From contig FJUW01000028.1 in assembly GCA_900074885.1 (NCBI GenBank), positions 78,339-142,338 on the forward strand: a DNA stretch of 64,000 nt. The letters run 5' to 3'. A program made the translations under genes and the position numbers. Origin of the DNA: Rhynchosporium graminicola (taxonomy: Eukaryota; Ascomycota; Leotiomycetes; Helotiales; Ploettnerulaceae). Under the pieces are notes generated by a model, which saw only the letters and a list, made by a program, of their open reading frames with translations, did not search any database and was not told the origin of the DNA. Below, piece after piece: positions 12,250-25,265 of this stretch. The first letter of the stretch is position 1; every line of letters starts with the position of its first letter.

Positions 12250-13027
12250 ATGGCAAAATTACTTCCCATGGACTACTGGTCAACGATGGCTCTTCACCAA
12301 TCGCCTGAGAAAGAGAAACATAGATCACTTCTCAAGCGCGCACGTAGCAAGTATCGCAGCACATCGCACAAGCTTTGTGGACAGCGAAGACTCGTGAAGA
12401 ATAAGTCTCGATTTGCGGCTACCGACCGCCGGGTTCAATCAGTGAAGACTCGGATGGGGAAGGATTATCTCAAACAATATCTTTGGTTACTTGGAAATGA
12501 ATGTAAGGAGAGTGAAGGATCACAAGCCTTATTCATCGAGCTGGATCAACATGCTGACGAGTAATGAGTAGGGGATGTACTCAGTCAAGCTTCGCAGCAA
12601 AGTGATGAAAGATGTGCCGGGTATGCAAGATCGGTAACCCCACTCCTGATACCAGAACAAGGTCAGCCAAGAACATTCCCAGTGCCTCACTCATCAGACT
12701 TCCTAAGATCTTTCACTGACATAGTTTATTCCAGCCCCTAGCGACGACTATTTCAGCTACGAACAATCTACCAACACCGATGCTAGGACGAATACCAGTG
12801 ATGTGGTCTATACAACTGCATTATCGCTACAAGGTTGTGACACAATGCATCTGGAGACTGACCACGCAGGCTCGCTGTTGTCTATTAGCCAAGGAGATAG
12901 CTTTTCAACGGCACCAAACCTCGCTTCAGACATAGAAACACAATCCGAACCAGAATTTATGCAAGCAGAATACACGGTAGATTCGGATCTACTGGTAGGA
13001 AATTGGGATTGGCAACAACCATGGTGA
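12250..13027 (+). CDS. Hypothetical protein, two exons, possibly frameshifted
   Basis: A plausible model is join(12250..12502, 12735..13027), 181 residues. The donor is GTAAGG at 12503. The 232-bp intron ends in a typical ..TTCACTGAC..TTTATTCCAG acceptor at 12734, with phase preserved (t + cc). The first exon is strongly basic (KEKHRSLLKRARSKYRS, then RRVQSVKTRMGK). The second is acidic and Ser/Thr-rich, like an intrinsically disordered regulatory tail. The frame stops at 13025-13027, but another frame starting about 13005 continues for roughly 33 acidic residues (GEEDDDHMASRVDVF onward) to a TAG near 13125. That suggests either a one-base frameshift or a third exon. No family recognised. The intron is long compared with the others in this window, so the model is uncertain. 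Confidence 0.35.
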
Positions 13028-13129
13028 AGAGGACGACGACCACATGGCCAGTAGGGTCGACGTCTTTCACGATACTTCGGGTGAAGATTCTGAGACGTTT
13101 TCAAGGGAGCACAACGACTTAGGATAGGC

Positions 13130-15103
13130 TGTAGGTTTATTTTTGGTCTAGATATATTTTAGTCTCCACTCTCTCTAATCTCAATCTGAACAGAACTATA
13201 ATCGAGAATTCGACTATTACTGTTCCGTGAAAGTCAGAGGTGCTTGATATCCTCCGGTGTACATTCAGTCAGTACCAGATAAAAGTGGTCGACTGGCTAT
13301 TGAGGAATGCTTCTGTATTTACTTTGCGCGCAGAACCATATGGAGAAGCCGTGCATCCATCAATCGTATATAAACTAAAAGGTACAAAAGCCCAGAACCT
13401 TTCTATTGATATCAACCATCAGTATCTATATTCTGGCTTTCTATAAGTCCGGAATGCTTTACCAGCTGCTCGTCTACCACATTAAAACCTCCAGTTCCAC
13501 TCTGCATGTGCTCGTTTGAATGGCTGAACAACTCTTTATCCGAAAAGTCACATATTATTTTTGAGATCCTGCCAGTCTCATCATCGTGCTCTTTCTCTCT
13601 AGACAAACTAAGTCTCGTCAGCAAAGTCGTGGATGAAATTGATGAACCACGGCTTCCAGAAGAATATTTCAAGCCGAGATCTAGATCAACGTCCTTTTTC
13701 TTATGTTGTCTGATGCGTACTTTGCAGAAACAGCCGCCGCGTGCTTAAAATGGCAACAAAATTCGTGTTATAATCCGTACAAGTGACTAAGATCCCTCGG
13801 ATTATATCATTCGAGTATAATTTTCGAGGCTCAATCGCTCGCTCAGAATGTTTCTATGAAGACACACCATAATTGACTAAGCTTAATGACATGAAATGTA
13901 CTCTCGAGCGATTGTAGGTCAGTCTCAAAGAGCTCCTCGCGGATGGGATATATTTCCATATCGCTGGTACACTATATTTTGACTCGACTCTCACAAGTCA
14001 AGCTAGTTCTTGACGGATCTAAAGGGGAGTTTGAGAGCTATAATTATCTGTAAACATTATTTCAAGCTCTCACTATATTTTGCACGTTATCTCATTCTCA
14101 CGTCCTTTTTTCATCTGACCCATAATATGGCTCCAAATTCCTCCATCGACCCAAATAACACAAAACACAACATCGAACACCAGCAGGCAGCCATTATATG
14201 GCAGGGCGGTCAAAGCCAACCATGTTCTTTCTTAAAGGAGGAGATTTTATGGATAATAGTGTGGATTGATGGTCGAAGATGTAGAACGACAAATCTGAAT
14301 TAGAATTTAAAACTTTAATCGGACGGGATCTTATGCTCCTTCGAGAATTTCTTTTGACCTTTGAACCTGTTTCTTTGGGGACGTGATCTACCCCTCCTTA
14401 CCGCTCCCCTCTTCTATCTTGTCGTCTCTTGACCCTCCTAACTCTCGTCTGAATTCATGTGCGCCTGGCTTCATATATCTCCGTAGGAGTCAACGACATA
14501 AGTTCTGACCTGTCTTCCGTTCGGTTCTCCTTCTGTTCCGTTAGTGGTTTGTAGGCTGGCCAATCATCCGCTCGCTTTGGAATCCGTCATCATCTACAAG
14601 CCAACACATCCCATCATCGAGTTGTGTTCATTCTATAGGTCCAAAAAATAATTTCTTGAGTCCGAGCCTAGGACGAGGCACTGGCGTAATGACTGATTAC
14701 AAGGAAATATTCGTCAAGTCAACAAACAAGGATCTAAGCGAGTTTCACAAGATCAAGCTCACGTAGAAATAACATTAGGTGGCTAGACTGGAACTCTACT
14801 ACAGAATCTCGGCCTAAGATCCGTCCTGTTTATTCATAGCCATGGAGGGCTCTGTGATCTTCTGAAATGGTCAAGTTGCCTAGTGTAATATGCTGAAATC
14901 TGTCTCTGGTTTTGCATCGCTGGTCTTGGGGTTGCACTCCTCGATGAACAAGGTCTCATATCTTCATATTTCAAACACTGACACAGGCTTTATAAATATA
15001 TTTTGATCTGGCACCCACAGTTAAAAATCTCTTTTCTTTCCTTTTCTCCGCACTGACCCTAAATTATGAGATTGCGATTTTCAGATCTCAGCACCAAGTT
15101 GGC
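13130..15103. other. Gene-poor stretch, about 2 kb
   Basis: No recognisable gene. A minus-strand frame at 13412-13672 and plus-strand frames at 13240-13446 and 14010-14303 are short and unlike anything known. The last 600 bp lie downstream of the minus-strand hydrolase and probably include its 3' UTR. Confidence 0.45.
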
Positions 15104-16748
15104 TCACAGGTCAGCCAAATCCTTCTCATCAACCTCAATAAGATCTCCTCCCTCCTTATTAGCCTCAATCCTCTCCCCAATAAATCTCACAATTCTCACC
15201 AACCCCTTAATCCTCTCCTCCCTCGTACTACTCAGAAACATACACGCAACCGGCCACGCATGAATCCCACCCTCCTCCTCCCTCTGCTCCACACTCACAT
15301 CAGCACTCTCCAACAATGCCACCCAATCTCTGATCTCAGGCGCGAAAACCTCTTCCTTCCCCCAAATCACAAACATCCCTTTACTAGGACCCGCGCGCCG
15401 CCACCACGAAGCATCTTTGCAATTCCCAGGCGAGATCAACGGATCATCTGGTGAGTTTTGAGAGCCGATGTATTGCCTAGCGTAGTGGTGGAGATTGTTA
15501 GCGTCGAGAAAGTCACTTTTCGTATTCTTATCCTTTGGAGAAATGAGCGTCGTCCAAGGACTTATCAAAACCGCCAGAGCAGGAGTGACGCCTTGAATGT
15601 CATTCCCGCCATCGTGAACTGCTCTGATTTTCCCTCCATTCTTAGATTTAGAGAAGCTGTTGCCGATATGCAAAAGCAGCGAGAGGATGAGCGTGCCACC
15701 TGCGGAGTCGCCGCTGAATACTAGCCGGGATGGATCGTGTGTTTTGCTGAGGAGAAACTTGTAGCCGGCTATTGCTTGGTGGAGTTGTGTGGGGAAGGAA
15801 GCTTGGGGGACGAGTGTGTATTCGAGGGCTAGGATGGCGGGGTTGCTGAATTTGGGGGAGAGGAGGGAGTGAAAGGCTAAGAGGAATTCGAGGTAAAATC
15901 GGGATGTACCCATTGAAAATCCGCCCCCTGAGTGAAAATCAGCACCATTCCCGTGCCAAGAACAAAAGGTTGCCAACATATCACGTGGATGCTGACAAGT
16001 GGATAGGAACATACCATGAGCATAATAAACAACAACATCCGGCACCTTCATTTTATCTTTGATAATCCAGACACCCTCGAAATCCTTCCTCTCAATCTCC
16101 TCCCAGTGAACAGGTTTTTTCACAAACCCATGTCTCAACATCCTCCATCTCAAGAACGGCGTCGCAGCACCTTTCGAGAAGAAGACTTTCCCAATATCAG
16201 CCGGGATGGATGCAAAAGCATACCTCACACATCGTATCACAATGTCTTCAAACCATGAAGCCTGTTGTACGAAGGGTGGTTGAGAAGCTTTGGCGAGGAG
16301 GTAACGTTCGTATAAGAATTTCAGGGGCAGACGAATGACTTGCAGGTGTCAGATTAGTGAGTTTCACTGACGACATATCTTACGCATGTGGCTGAGATAT
16401 GCTCTGAGGATGTACAGGAGATAGCCACAGATTACCGAACCCCAGACTGAGTCTGCAGGTAGTGATTACGCCAGAATCAGGGATTCAAGTGCACTTTTGG
16501 CAGAGAAATAACGTTTATTCTTTGATTAAACTCGGTCTTGCGTTCGGTGATCTGTGGTCATCTCTTCTACGTAAAGGCATGAGATAGAAAGAAAGTCCAG
16601 GTGCGAGAAAGTGAAACATACAGAGAAAGGGTAATGCTTTGATACCACAGAAAAGGGTGGGAAAGAACCCGATATGAATGATGAGTTGAGGGGCAAGGAA
16701 AAGTAGGAAGACGAAGCAATCAAGCCAGGAAATTTGGCCTAGAATCAT
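15104..16748 (-). CDS. Membrane-anchored alpha/beta hydrolase (HSL / fold-3 type)
   Basis: The model is complement(join(15104..15927, 16015..16338, 16622..16748)), 424 residues, with all phases consistent. The first exon encodes a hydrophobic N-terminus (MILGQISWLDCFVFLLFL..), a likely membrane anchor. The catalytic domain has the oxyanion-hole motif HGGGF, formed only after the 87-bp intron 15928..16014 (GTATGT..CTCAG) is removed. The nucleophile motif is GDSAGG. A C-terminal acid is likely Glu in WGKEEVF, and the His is in GIHAWPV. These features define the hormone-sensitive-lipase-like family, which hydrolyses esters of small or lipophilic substrates; the actual substrate is unknown. The 87-bp intron is a multiple of three and lacks a stop, so retention would give a 453-residue form with a split oxyanion motif. 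Intron 1 is 283 bp. Confidence 0.9.
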
Positions 16749-17390
16749 TGCTGTTTGAGAGTCAATTGACTTATCAAGGCGCACTCCCCCACAACAACAA
16801 ATAATGATGAGTGTATTGATAGAGGGTAGAAGAAGAGGCCGGAAGAATATGAGCTAACCTTGGAAAATGATGACAGATTAGCTAGACCCAGCCGAAGCTT
16901 AGTTTGACTCCAGCCAAGAGAGTTACTTAGATCAAACCAGAGCCTAGTGAGAGTATAGCCTGGTGAGAGTATGATGTGAGGAGGAGTAAGCATACAAGAT
17001 TCGGTGATCAAGATATATCATTATCCTCTGAGCACTTATCTTCACGTGTAAAAGCACAATCATTTCCTTTCAAAACCTCGTGTCACAGACTAGTGCCAAC
17101 AACAAACAGGCTTGTAAGCTTCACGTGATCATAAACCTTAGTCAAGAATAAGTGGGCCTGAACGCCGCTCCGCCCTCGGAAACAGCTTTCGCGACTACAA
17201 AATTTCGAAACCTCAAGTTTGACAAACCGCTTCGGATGATTCACATGAGTACAGTCACCCACCCCGAATGAAAGACCAAACTTGCAGCTTCCTTTGACTT
17301 CGATTGCGACTGCAATACCTCAGTCATGACATAAAGACGACGCTGCACCCTCTTTTCAGCTTCAAGTAAGCTCGCGCGACCACTGTCAAC

Positions 17391-20300
17391 ATGGCTGCTT
17401 CTGCTCCAACCGCAGCTCAAATAGAGCTTATCAAGTCAGTGATATCCAAACAGCTGAATTCGCAACGATCTACTGACACTCCCGCAGTTCCCTCTCCCAC
17501 GATGAGATTCCTCTCAAGCTTCGTTGCGCCGTTTGCAGCAAGTTGGCAGTCAACGCGTACAGACTACCCTGTTGCGATCAGGCGATTGATGAGTCTTGTG
17601 TGTATCTGTGGCGGCCTCCTAATATTTGCTGGCTAACGAGTTTCGAATAGGCCAGTCAACTCTTCCTTCCTCCTGCCCCGTCTGCGAACATACTCCAGTT
17701 GCCGCCGCAGACTGCAAACCTCATAAATCATTGCGCACTACCATCAAGGTCTTTTTACGAACCGAAGAAAAGAAGCGGGAAGCTGCGCGCTTGAAGGAAC
17801 AGAAAAACACACCTCCAGCTAGCCCTCCAGCTCCCGTTAAGACTGCGGCGCCTGTCGAGCAAGTCGCTGTGCAGGAAACCCAAGACATCGAGCCTGCAGC
17901 GGATGTGAAGATTGAGGAGATTTCTGTGTCGCAATTAGAAGAGACTCCCGCGACCAATGAACAATCAGAGCAACCCGCTGGAGATCAGCAGGATGTTCCT
18001 CATCAATCGATTGAAGTAAGCCTTCCCAATCTTGGCGCAATGATCTGGTATTAACAGACTCTCCTGCAGGAGATTGTACCTGGCCAAGAACCCACCGAAA
18101 TTGATGCTAGCAAGGCTGAAGATACGGCAGCTGAGACTGAAGAGGTCAAGTTGGACGATGGACAAGGAGCCGGTCACGGAGTCTCGCAGAATCCTGGAGT
18201 TGGGACTGGATTCGGTTTCGATCCATCATCAGCTGGAGGCTTTCCTGGCATGGGTTTTGGTGGCGACTTCAATCAGATGCAAATGATGATGGCCATGCAA
18301 AACGGCATGGGAGCCACAGGATTTGGCAACTTTCCAATGATGGGTACGTTTTGATGCTCCACGTTGAAGGTTCGTGCTAACAACTCATAGGAATGCCAGG
18401 TATGCCAGGGATGCCACCTATGGGGATGGATCCGGTGTCCATGCAGTTCATGAATAGTGGTTTTGGAGGGAGCATGAATGGAATGGGAATGGGATATGAT
18501 GGAGGAGTTGGGCAAGGCTATGGTGGCAATTGGAACGGACAACAAAACTGGAACGTTGGAGATCAATACAACAATTCTCACGCTGGTAGCATGGGTCAAA
18601 GTGATTATGCCACTAACAATTCTGGATACGGCCCTCAAAATGGATATTCTCAGAGTAATTATGCAGGTCCGAATCAGTACAACAACCACCAGAACAATTA
18701 TGGATCCTTCCGAGGTCGAGGCAGGGGTCGAGGCGGCTTCTCCCGCGCGGTTGGCTACGGTCCTAATGATGCTTATTCACAACAGATGCCACAGCAATTC
18801 GGCTCTGGGCAGCAATCTAATGGTCCTATAACTGAAGCAGAAACCGTTCCACCTGGACCCACAGTCGAATCTAGCAATGTTGATGAATACGGCAGAGAAA
18901 TACGCCAAAAGTCGACCACAGCAGACCAAGTACTAAAAGCAACCGATGATGAAAAGGACGCCCCAGAGTCCGAGATTACAGCAGCAGGTGGCCAAGCACC
19001 GGAAGTGACTTCAGATGCAGTTCAGAATGAAGCCTTAGCTGGTGCCAATGATGCCCCGGCAGACTCTGGCCTAATGCCGATACAGACCTTGGACGATGTA
19101 ACGCCATATGCATATTCTGGCATCAGTGATGCCTACAACCTAAACCCGTATGGAGGAGGTTATCCTCAAGATCAATCGTACGGAGGTAGGGGAGGGTTTC
19201 TCTCAATGCAACCTCCTATTGTAAAGTCTATCGATATTCCTATCAATGCACCTACAGGTCCTAAGGCCATGAGAGAAGGACTGCCAAATACAGGTCTCTC
19301 GGGCTTAAGAACCCAGCAGGGCTTTTCAATCGCTGGAAGAGCGAGCTCGAAGCCGAGTGGCAGTGTGAGTGCGTGTATTGCCCCTGATAATTCAGAGCAA
19401 GGTAGAGAGAGGGGGAGAAGCAGAACTCCCTCCAGAGAACGATCTAGGTCGAGAGATAGGAAGAGGTCACGTAGTAGGGAGAAGTCACGCAGACATAGGC
19501 ATCACTCGACATCCATCAGTGAAGATGAGAAGGAGACCGAGAGACGGCGCGAACGTAGACGAGAACGCCGGAGACGCAGGGACGATGACGATGCAGCTAC
19601 CGATGAACCTTCTAAGGAGAGACTCGAGAATGGCAAAGGCGACAATGTCATCGAAGATAGGTCCAGATCAGCTTCACCATCCGATTCAAAGCGCACGAGT
19701 CATCGTAGTCGACGAGACAGAGATAAGTATCGCGAGAGTGATCGAGATCGAGATCACAAGTCCTCCACTTCTCACAAACACCGCTCTTCTCACCGCTCGT
19801 CCCGCTATGACGAAAAGGATCGGGAGCGCTCGCGGAGCCGCGGTGACAGGGACAGAGATAGAGATAGAGATAGAGAACGTCGACACCACAGCCGCCAGCA
19901 AACCGAAGAGCCTCTACCTAAATCCGACGTCGAGCCAACGGCACTCAAAACGCCCATCGAACCCGAAAACTCCTCTCGCCGTCCATCAACTTTCTCCAAT
20001 ACTAACGGCATCGAAATCAAAGGCGCCAGCTCTCGCCACAAGAGCATTTTTGATAGCACACCTACCCTCCCAACTGGTCCTCGTTCAGATCGCGTCACTT
20101 CCTCTACACGCGACCGTGAACGAGATCGTAATCGTAGCCATGTTCGGGATAGGGATCACGATAAATCTCGAGATAACAAACCAACCCGGCATCATCGCGA
20201 TGACGAGCATCGCTCTTCTCGCCACGAGTCTTCTCGTCGAAATAGAGACAAAGAGACCCATAAAGACCGGGACTCGACTTCTCTAACCTCTAAATCTGCT

Positions 20301-20657
20301 TCCAACAAACGTACTAAGAATATCCCCACGAATGCTCCCCCTTCGGCGAAAGATCCGCATGAATTAGAGCGCGAGGCTAGGAATCGCGAGAGGTTGCAAA
20401 AGGAGGCGCAGCGGATGGCTGGCCTTGGTGGTGTTAATGGAGGGGCGGGCGGGGCGTTTCCGAGAAAGAGGAGCAGAGATGAGTTTATTGATGAAAATGA
20501 AGGGGTTGAGAATAGAGGCAGGGGTGGGAAGAAGGGGAGGAAGGGTAGGAGAGGGAATGGTGGTGGAAATGGGCTTGAAGGTGGTATTGGTGAAGAAGGC
20601 GAGGAGGCTAGGATTTCGAGGTTGGAGGCTGAGAGGGAGAGTGCGCGGTGGGGTTGA
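17391..20657 (+). CDS. RING-type zinc-finger protein with RS-rich C-terminus (RBBP6/Mpe1-like RING)
   Basis: The model is join(17391..17434, 17488..17597, 17651..18015, 18070..18343, 18391..20657), 1019 residues, with all phases consistent and introns of 47-54 bp. Residues about 20-70 form a RING/U-box-like zinc domain: LRCAVC, LPCCDQAIDESC, SSCPVC, followed by KSLRTTIKVFLRTEEKKRE. This resembles the RING of the RBBP6/Mpe1 family, but no DWNN domain or zinc knuckle is seen. Next come a Pro/Glu-rich linker, a long Gly/Met/Asn/Gln-rich low-complexity stretch with an RGRGRGR box, and a large Arg/Ser-rich region (RSRSRDRKRSRSRE and similar). The architecture suggests a nuclear ubiquitin ligase connected with mRNA processing (inference). 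Asp stands in AIDESC where related fungal proteins, as I remember them, have Cys. Confidence 0.85.
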
Positions 20658-22679
20658 GGAATGATGAATAGTGGTTCTACACTTTCTCTCGAAAGAGAAC
20701 GAAAAGTCATCTGAGACCTGGCTTGCAACGGATAACCAGACCGTGAAAGAAGTGTGCGATAGATGATTCGCTTACAAGCCAATCTAGAGTCTGGTATGAT
20801 CTGATATCTGTACATATAGGACCTCCTTCCTGGCTTACTGGCATATTGCGCCTACCAAAAATAAATAATGGAAATCGCACTTGTACACTACATCAATCAC
20901 ATCATTCATTCTTTCTTTGATCTTGTTATTCTCGCAAAGTCCTCCCTTCCCGTCACTAGTTCAAGCCTCCCGTCACCTGATACCAAACTACTTGAGTAAT
21001 ACTCCGTAGGTAAACTTATTTCTTGCGGAGATATTTTCTTTTGTTGCATATCGCACAATGTCTCCGACATCTACCGGATCAGGTAGAATGCTCCGTAGAA
21101 CAGTTCTACAGTATTTTTTATCGCCTTTAGAGATGGGGGACTCGCTGGTGCTAGAGCGCTCTGGCTCGGATTATTGGCTGGTGTTGCGAAATTTTTTTGG
21201 TGGTGGCGACAGTAAGGGTGGATCGCTTGCACGAGACAAGGGCGCGGTGTTTTGGGAGTATGAATCAATGGAACAGTTGTCTAGTACTTGGGACAGTAAG
21301 GATTAGGTTAAAGGTTCTGAGAATTTAAGACCGGGTACCGTCTTAGATGAAGTACGACCTGATTTCGAGACAATGTACAGATGGAGGAGAGAGCATTCGG
21401 ATCTAACGTCATCCATAAAAAAAGCGCTTGTGGACAGCTCTACCAGACAATAAATACTCACACTCGGCATTTATGCTGTAAGCGCTATACCTTGTTTGCA
21501 GAATTAAGAATAGAATTCTAAGTACTTACCGACGTAAGAACTCGTCATCCACATTACCGTGGGAATTGTAATGTGTGTATCAAGCAATCCCTTCTGAGGC
21601 TTCCGCATTCAGCTATTGCTTCGCATCCTCTTTCAGAATTTTGGTACGGCATGTATACGACGATGATGCATACCTAAATACTAACGAATCTTCAACTCTC
21701 ACTGTCTCTGATGTTTCTCTGTCGGTTGTTAGTGCCCAGTTGAAAATGGAAAGTCGTCTTGACCTAAGGGATCTTTCGCCATTACCGAGATTAAGCGACA
21801 TACATCATATAGGAACGAAAGGTACCTAGGTAATTATACATACCTTAGTGAACGTCACCTCCCAGTGTACGCAATTACCGATGCACTAAATAGGTGAGAA
21901 TGAGGAAAATCCAATTAAGATAACCTTTGTAATATACTTTTGTGATATAAGCCTCAAAATTCCACTTCGAAATATTAATACTCAGTAGAGACTAAGTAAG
22001 TATTTAATTAAACTTTCAGATAGATTCGTCGTCCTATGCTTCGGGGATCCATAAGTCGATTCCCATCTGGTTGATTCTTGGTGTGACGGTAATTGTGTAC
22101 ACCGGGAGGTCAGCTCAACTGTGGGAAGTGGAGCTGACGAGGGTTACAGATCGCATTCTGCGTGTATTGGAGAACTCATTTCCGACTGTGCCGCATGCAT
22201 GAAGATGTTTACTACCAGCTCATGCAAAATAGCGACATCGTGAAAGTCGGAAAGTGGGATGAGAACTTCCCCGCACAGACTACTGTAGTCCCCGGGGTGG
22301 AGTCCTGTCCACGACAACATCCGCGGCTTTTAAGGTTCATTTCCAGCCTTTCAACCAGGGTGTTTTCTATCTGATCTACGGAGTTGCACACGGATAAATT
22401 GTTGTTGAGAAGAGCATGCGGTCATTGCGGTCATTTTTATTACTACAAATTCGAGAGGTCGGACACCCCGGGGGACTTCGCATGGGTATGTGGGATGCCC
22501 GATGAAATGTTTAATAACAATTAACACGAAGATCGACTGAAAGGTCAATGATGAACGCGGGGTACTTGAGTCGGCATGTCGATGATCCCATCAAAGAAGT
22601 ATATATGTATCGGCAGGGCCATGAGTGTTCAACCTTTATCGCCTCAGCTTCTCTTGAAACCAGTCCTTACTGATCCAAG
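20658..22679. other. Intergenic, 2 kb; one doubtful 82-codon frame
   Basis: An ATG at 21058 opens an 82-codon frame to 21306 (MSPTSTGSGRMLRR..) that resembles nothing I know and has a competing frame on the opposite strand. The remainder appears non-coding and should hold the 3' end of the RING gene and the promoter of the glycosidase gene. Confidence 0.4.
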
Positions 22680-25265
22680 ATGTCGCGCACCGCGGGAATG
22701 AACTCATATTTTCTGGTTCTTGCATTTGTTACGCTTGCCATAGCTATTACGCTGCCAGCTTCTTACGATGTGACATGGACGACTCAGAGTAGAAACTCTT
22801 CCGAGTCCATGCCTCTTGGTGGAGGAGATCTTGGCTTGAATGTTTGGGCTGAAAATAGTACGTTCCGTTTGACCTGTTCCTCTATTCATGATCTGAAGCT
22901 TACTTCAGAATAGACACCATTCTGTTCTACATCGCCAAAGGCGGAACCTTCGATGAAAACAATTCCATGCTCAAACTTGGTCGCGTTCGCTTGGAGATGG
23001 AACCAAATCCATTTGTCGGTAATAACTCATTCAGCCAGACATTGAAGCTAAACGACGGCTACATCCTCTTCCGTGGTGCTCAAAACTCTACCCTGAAAAT
23101 CTGGGTAGATGTTTTCAATCCTGTCATTCATGTTGAGTTGCAATCTTCGAAAGATGTTGCCTTGAATGCCACTTATGAGAACTGGAGATATGAGGATCGT
23201 ATCATGGGTCTAAAAGGAACGACGAGAGCTGAACAAGGTAAACCGGTCCGCGGACGGATTTTTTATCCATTTGCTGACCTGTCATAGAGCAAAGTTCACG
23301 GGCTTCGGGAAACTGGACTACGTTTGGAGATGACACGGAGTTCTACAATGGCGGTGTCAGAAACGTCCACCACAACCAGAAAACTACTGTTTTCGATTTC
23401 ACTGTCGCTCAGCAGCATCTCCAGGAATACTCTGGTACGATGTACAATCCCTTAGCTGGCAACACTGTAATTTTCTGGAGTCCTCAAAGTCAAAATGTAT
23501 AGCTAATTTGACTTTCACAGTTTGGACTATGGATGCACAGTCCTGATTTAGAACCTGGTGAAATTTCAAGTGGCAACTATGTTAACACAACTTTCAAATC
23601 ATGGAAGCTCCAATCATCAAAAGCCAAGTCCTCGTACAATCTCAAGATCGTAGCCGGTCAGAGCCAGGAAGATAACGCAGAGGGCTTCCACACCAAACTG
23701 GGCTCACTCGCGCAATCAACCGCAAACAGCTCTCATGCTGCAACAATGAACTGGTGGCACGAATTCTGGGATCGATCCTACATTATTGTCAACGAGGAAG
23801 CTGGCCAATCCGATGCGTCTTTCCAAGTTGGGAAAAACTACCAGATTTTTAGATACATGCAAGGTTGCAATGCTTTCTCTGACTGGCCATTGCGTTTCAA
23901 CGGAGGTCTTTGGACTTTTGATCCAGTTTTTGTCAATCCTGATGCAGCTTTTACTCCTGACTATCGAAGATGGACTGGTGGAACATTTACTGCTCAGAAT
24001 CAGCGACTCTTGTACTGGCCTCTGCTCAAAAGCGGCGATTTCGACCTCCTTACCACGCAGTTTGAATACTACAGGCGCATCACGGCTACCGCCCGTCTCC
24101 GCGGTAACGTGTACTGGGGTATTAATGCGACTGTCTTCACTGAGCAGATGGACAATTATGGCCTTCCAAGTCCCAAGGAGTACAATTCCTACTCATCGCC
24201 AGAGAACCCTCGCCGAGATTCATTCCCAATCGGAATAGAATTCAATACTTGGCTCGAATACTTGCAAGATACTGCCAACGAGTTCTTGGATATGATCCTA
24301 CAGGCCAATTTGTTTATCGGAGCTGACGTCAGTCCCTACATAGAGTTTATAGAACACCAAATCATCTGGTTCGATCTATTTTACCAACAAGAGCATGCCA
24401 AAACCGACGTTTTCAACCGCACAGGACTCAACTACGCACACGACAACGGAGCTGGTCAACTCGTCATCTTTCCAGGAAGCGGAGCAGAGACATACAAAAA
24501 CGCTTACAATCCGTCATCTACTATCAGCGGATTGAGAAAAATCATCATGGATCTTCTTCAAGTGGCACCTAATTATCAAGTCGGGAACACGACATATTAT
24601 GAAGGCTTACTTCAAAGAATCCCAGAGACGCCCCTGAGATTTCAGCAGGGACATCCGTGTATCAGTCCTGCGCAGGGTTATTCTCGAATTCAAAATACGG
24701 AGATACCGCAATTGTATCCGGTTTTTCCGTGGGGTGAGTATGGGCTGGGAATGCCTAATCTGGACTATGCGATCAACACTTACCTCTACGATACCGAAAC
24801 TCAAAAGTTTCACAAGAACGAAGGTATGTTGATTACTCCTCGACTGAAACATCTATTTCGCATTTTGCACGGCACTAAGACCAAATAGGCTGGACACAAG
24901 ACGTAATCTGGATGGCCCGAATGGGCCTCACCTCCCTAGCCAAGAACATGACACTCGAGCGGTGGTCTGACTCCTTAATATACCGCTTTCCAGTCTTCAA
25001 AGGACCACATTTCGACTGGGTCCCAGATATCAATCATTATGGCAGCGCATCCATCGGACTCCAGGAAATGCTGTTACAGACTTTTGCGGCGAACAACACT
25101 CAACTACGTTTAATGGGTGCTTGGCCGGCCAATTGGGATGTTCGATTTAAGTTGCATGCGCCGATGAATACGACTGTTACGGGCAAGATTGTGGGAGGTG
25201 CAATGCAGAACTTGGAGGTTTTGCCGGAGTCGAGATTGAAAGACGTGGTTTATGGGACATCTTAG
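22680..25265 (+). CDS. Secreted six-hairpin glycosidase-like protein (DUF5703 type)
   Basis: The best model is join(22680..22857, 22899..23237, 23288..23466, 23521..24823, 24889..25265), about 791 residues. The N-terminus is a signal peptide (MNSYFLVLAFVTLAIAITLPA, from the second Met). The mature start, VTWTTQSRNSSESMPLGGGDLGLNVW, is typical of the DUF5703 N-terminal domain found in GH95-like enzymes. Later come the helical-barrel blocks QGCNAFSDWPLRFNGGLWT and DYRRWTGGTFTAQNQRLLYWPLL. Many N-X-S/T sites fit secretion. The reaction is unknown; a role in plant or fungal polysaccharide breakdown is inferred. The first splice is the weak point: donor GTACGT at 22858 fits phase only with an acceptor at 22898 (41-bp intron), whereas the better-looking CTTCAG acceptor at 22908 would need the weak donor GTTCCG at 22862. 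The other four exons are firm. Confidence 0.85.

Noticed and set aside
23497..23520. 24-bp intron in the glycosidase gene
   Set aside because: Too short. A donor GTAATT at 23467 with the same acceptor gives a normal 54-bp intron with correct phase.
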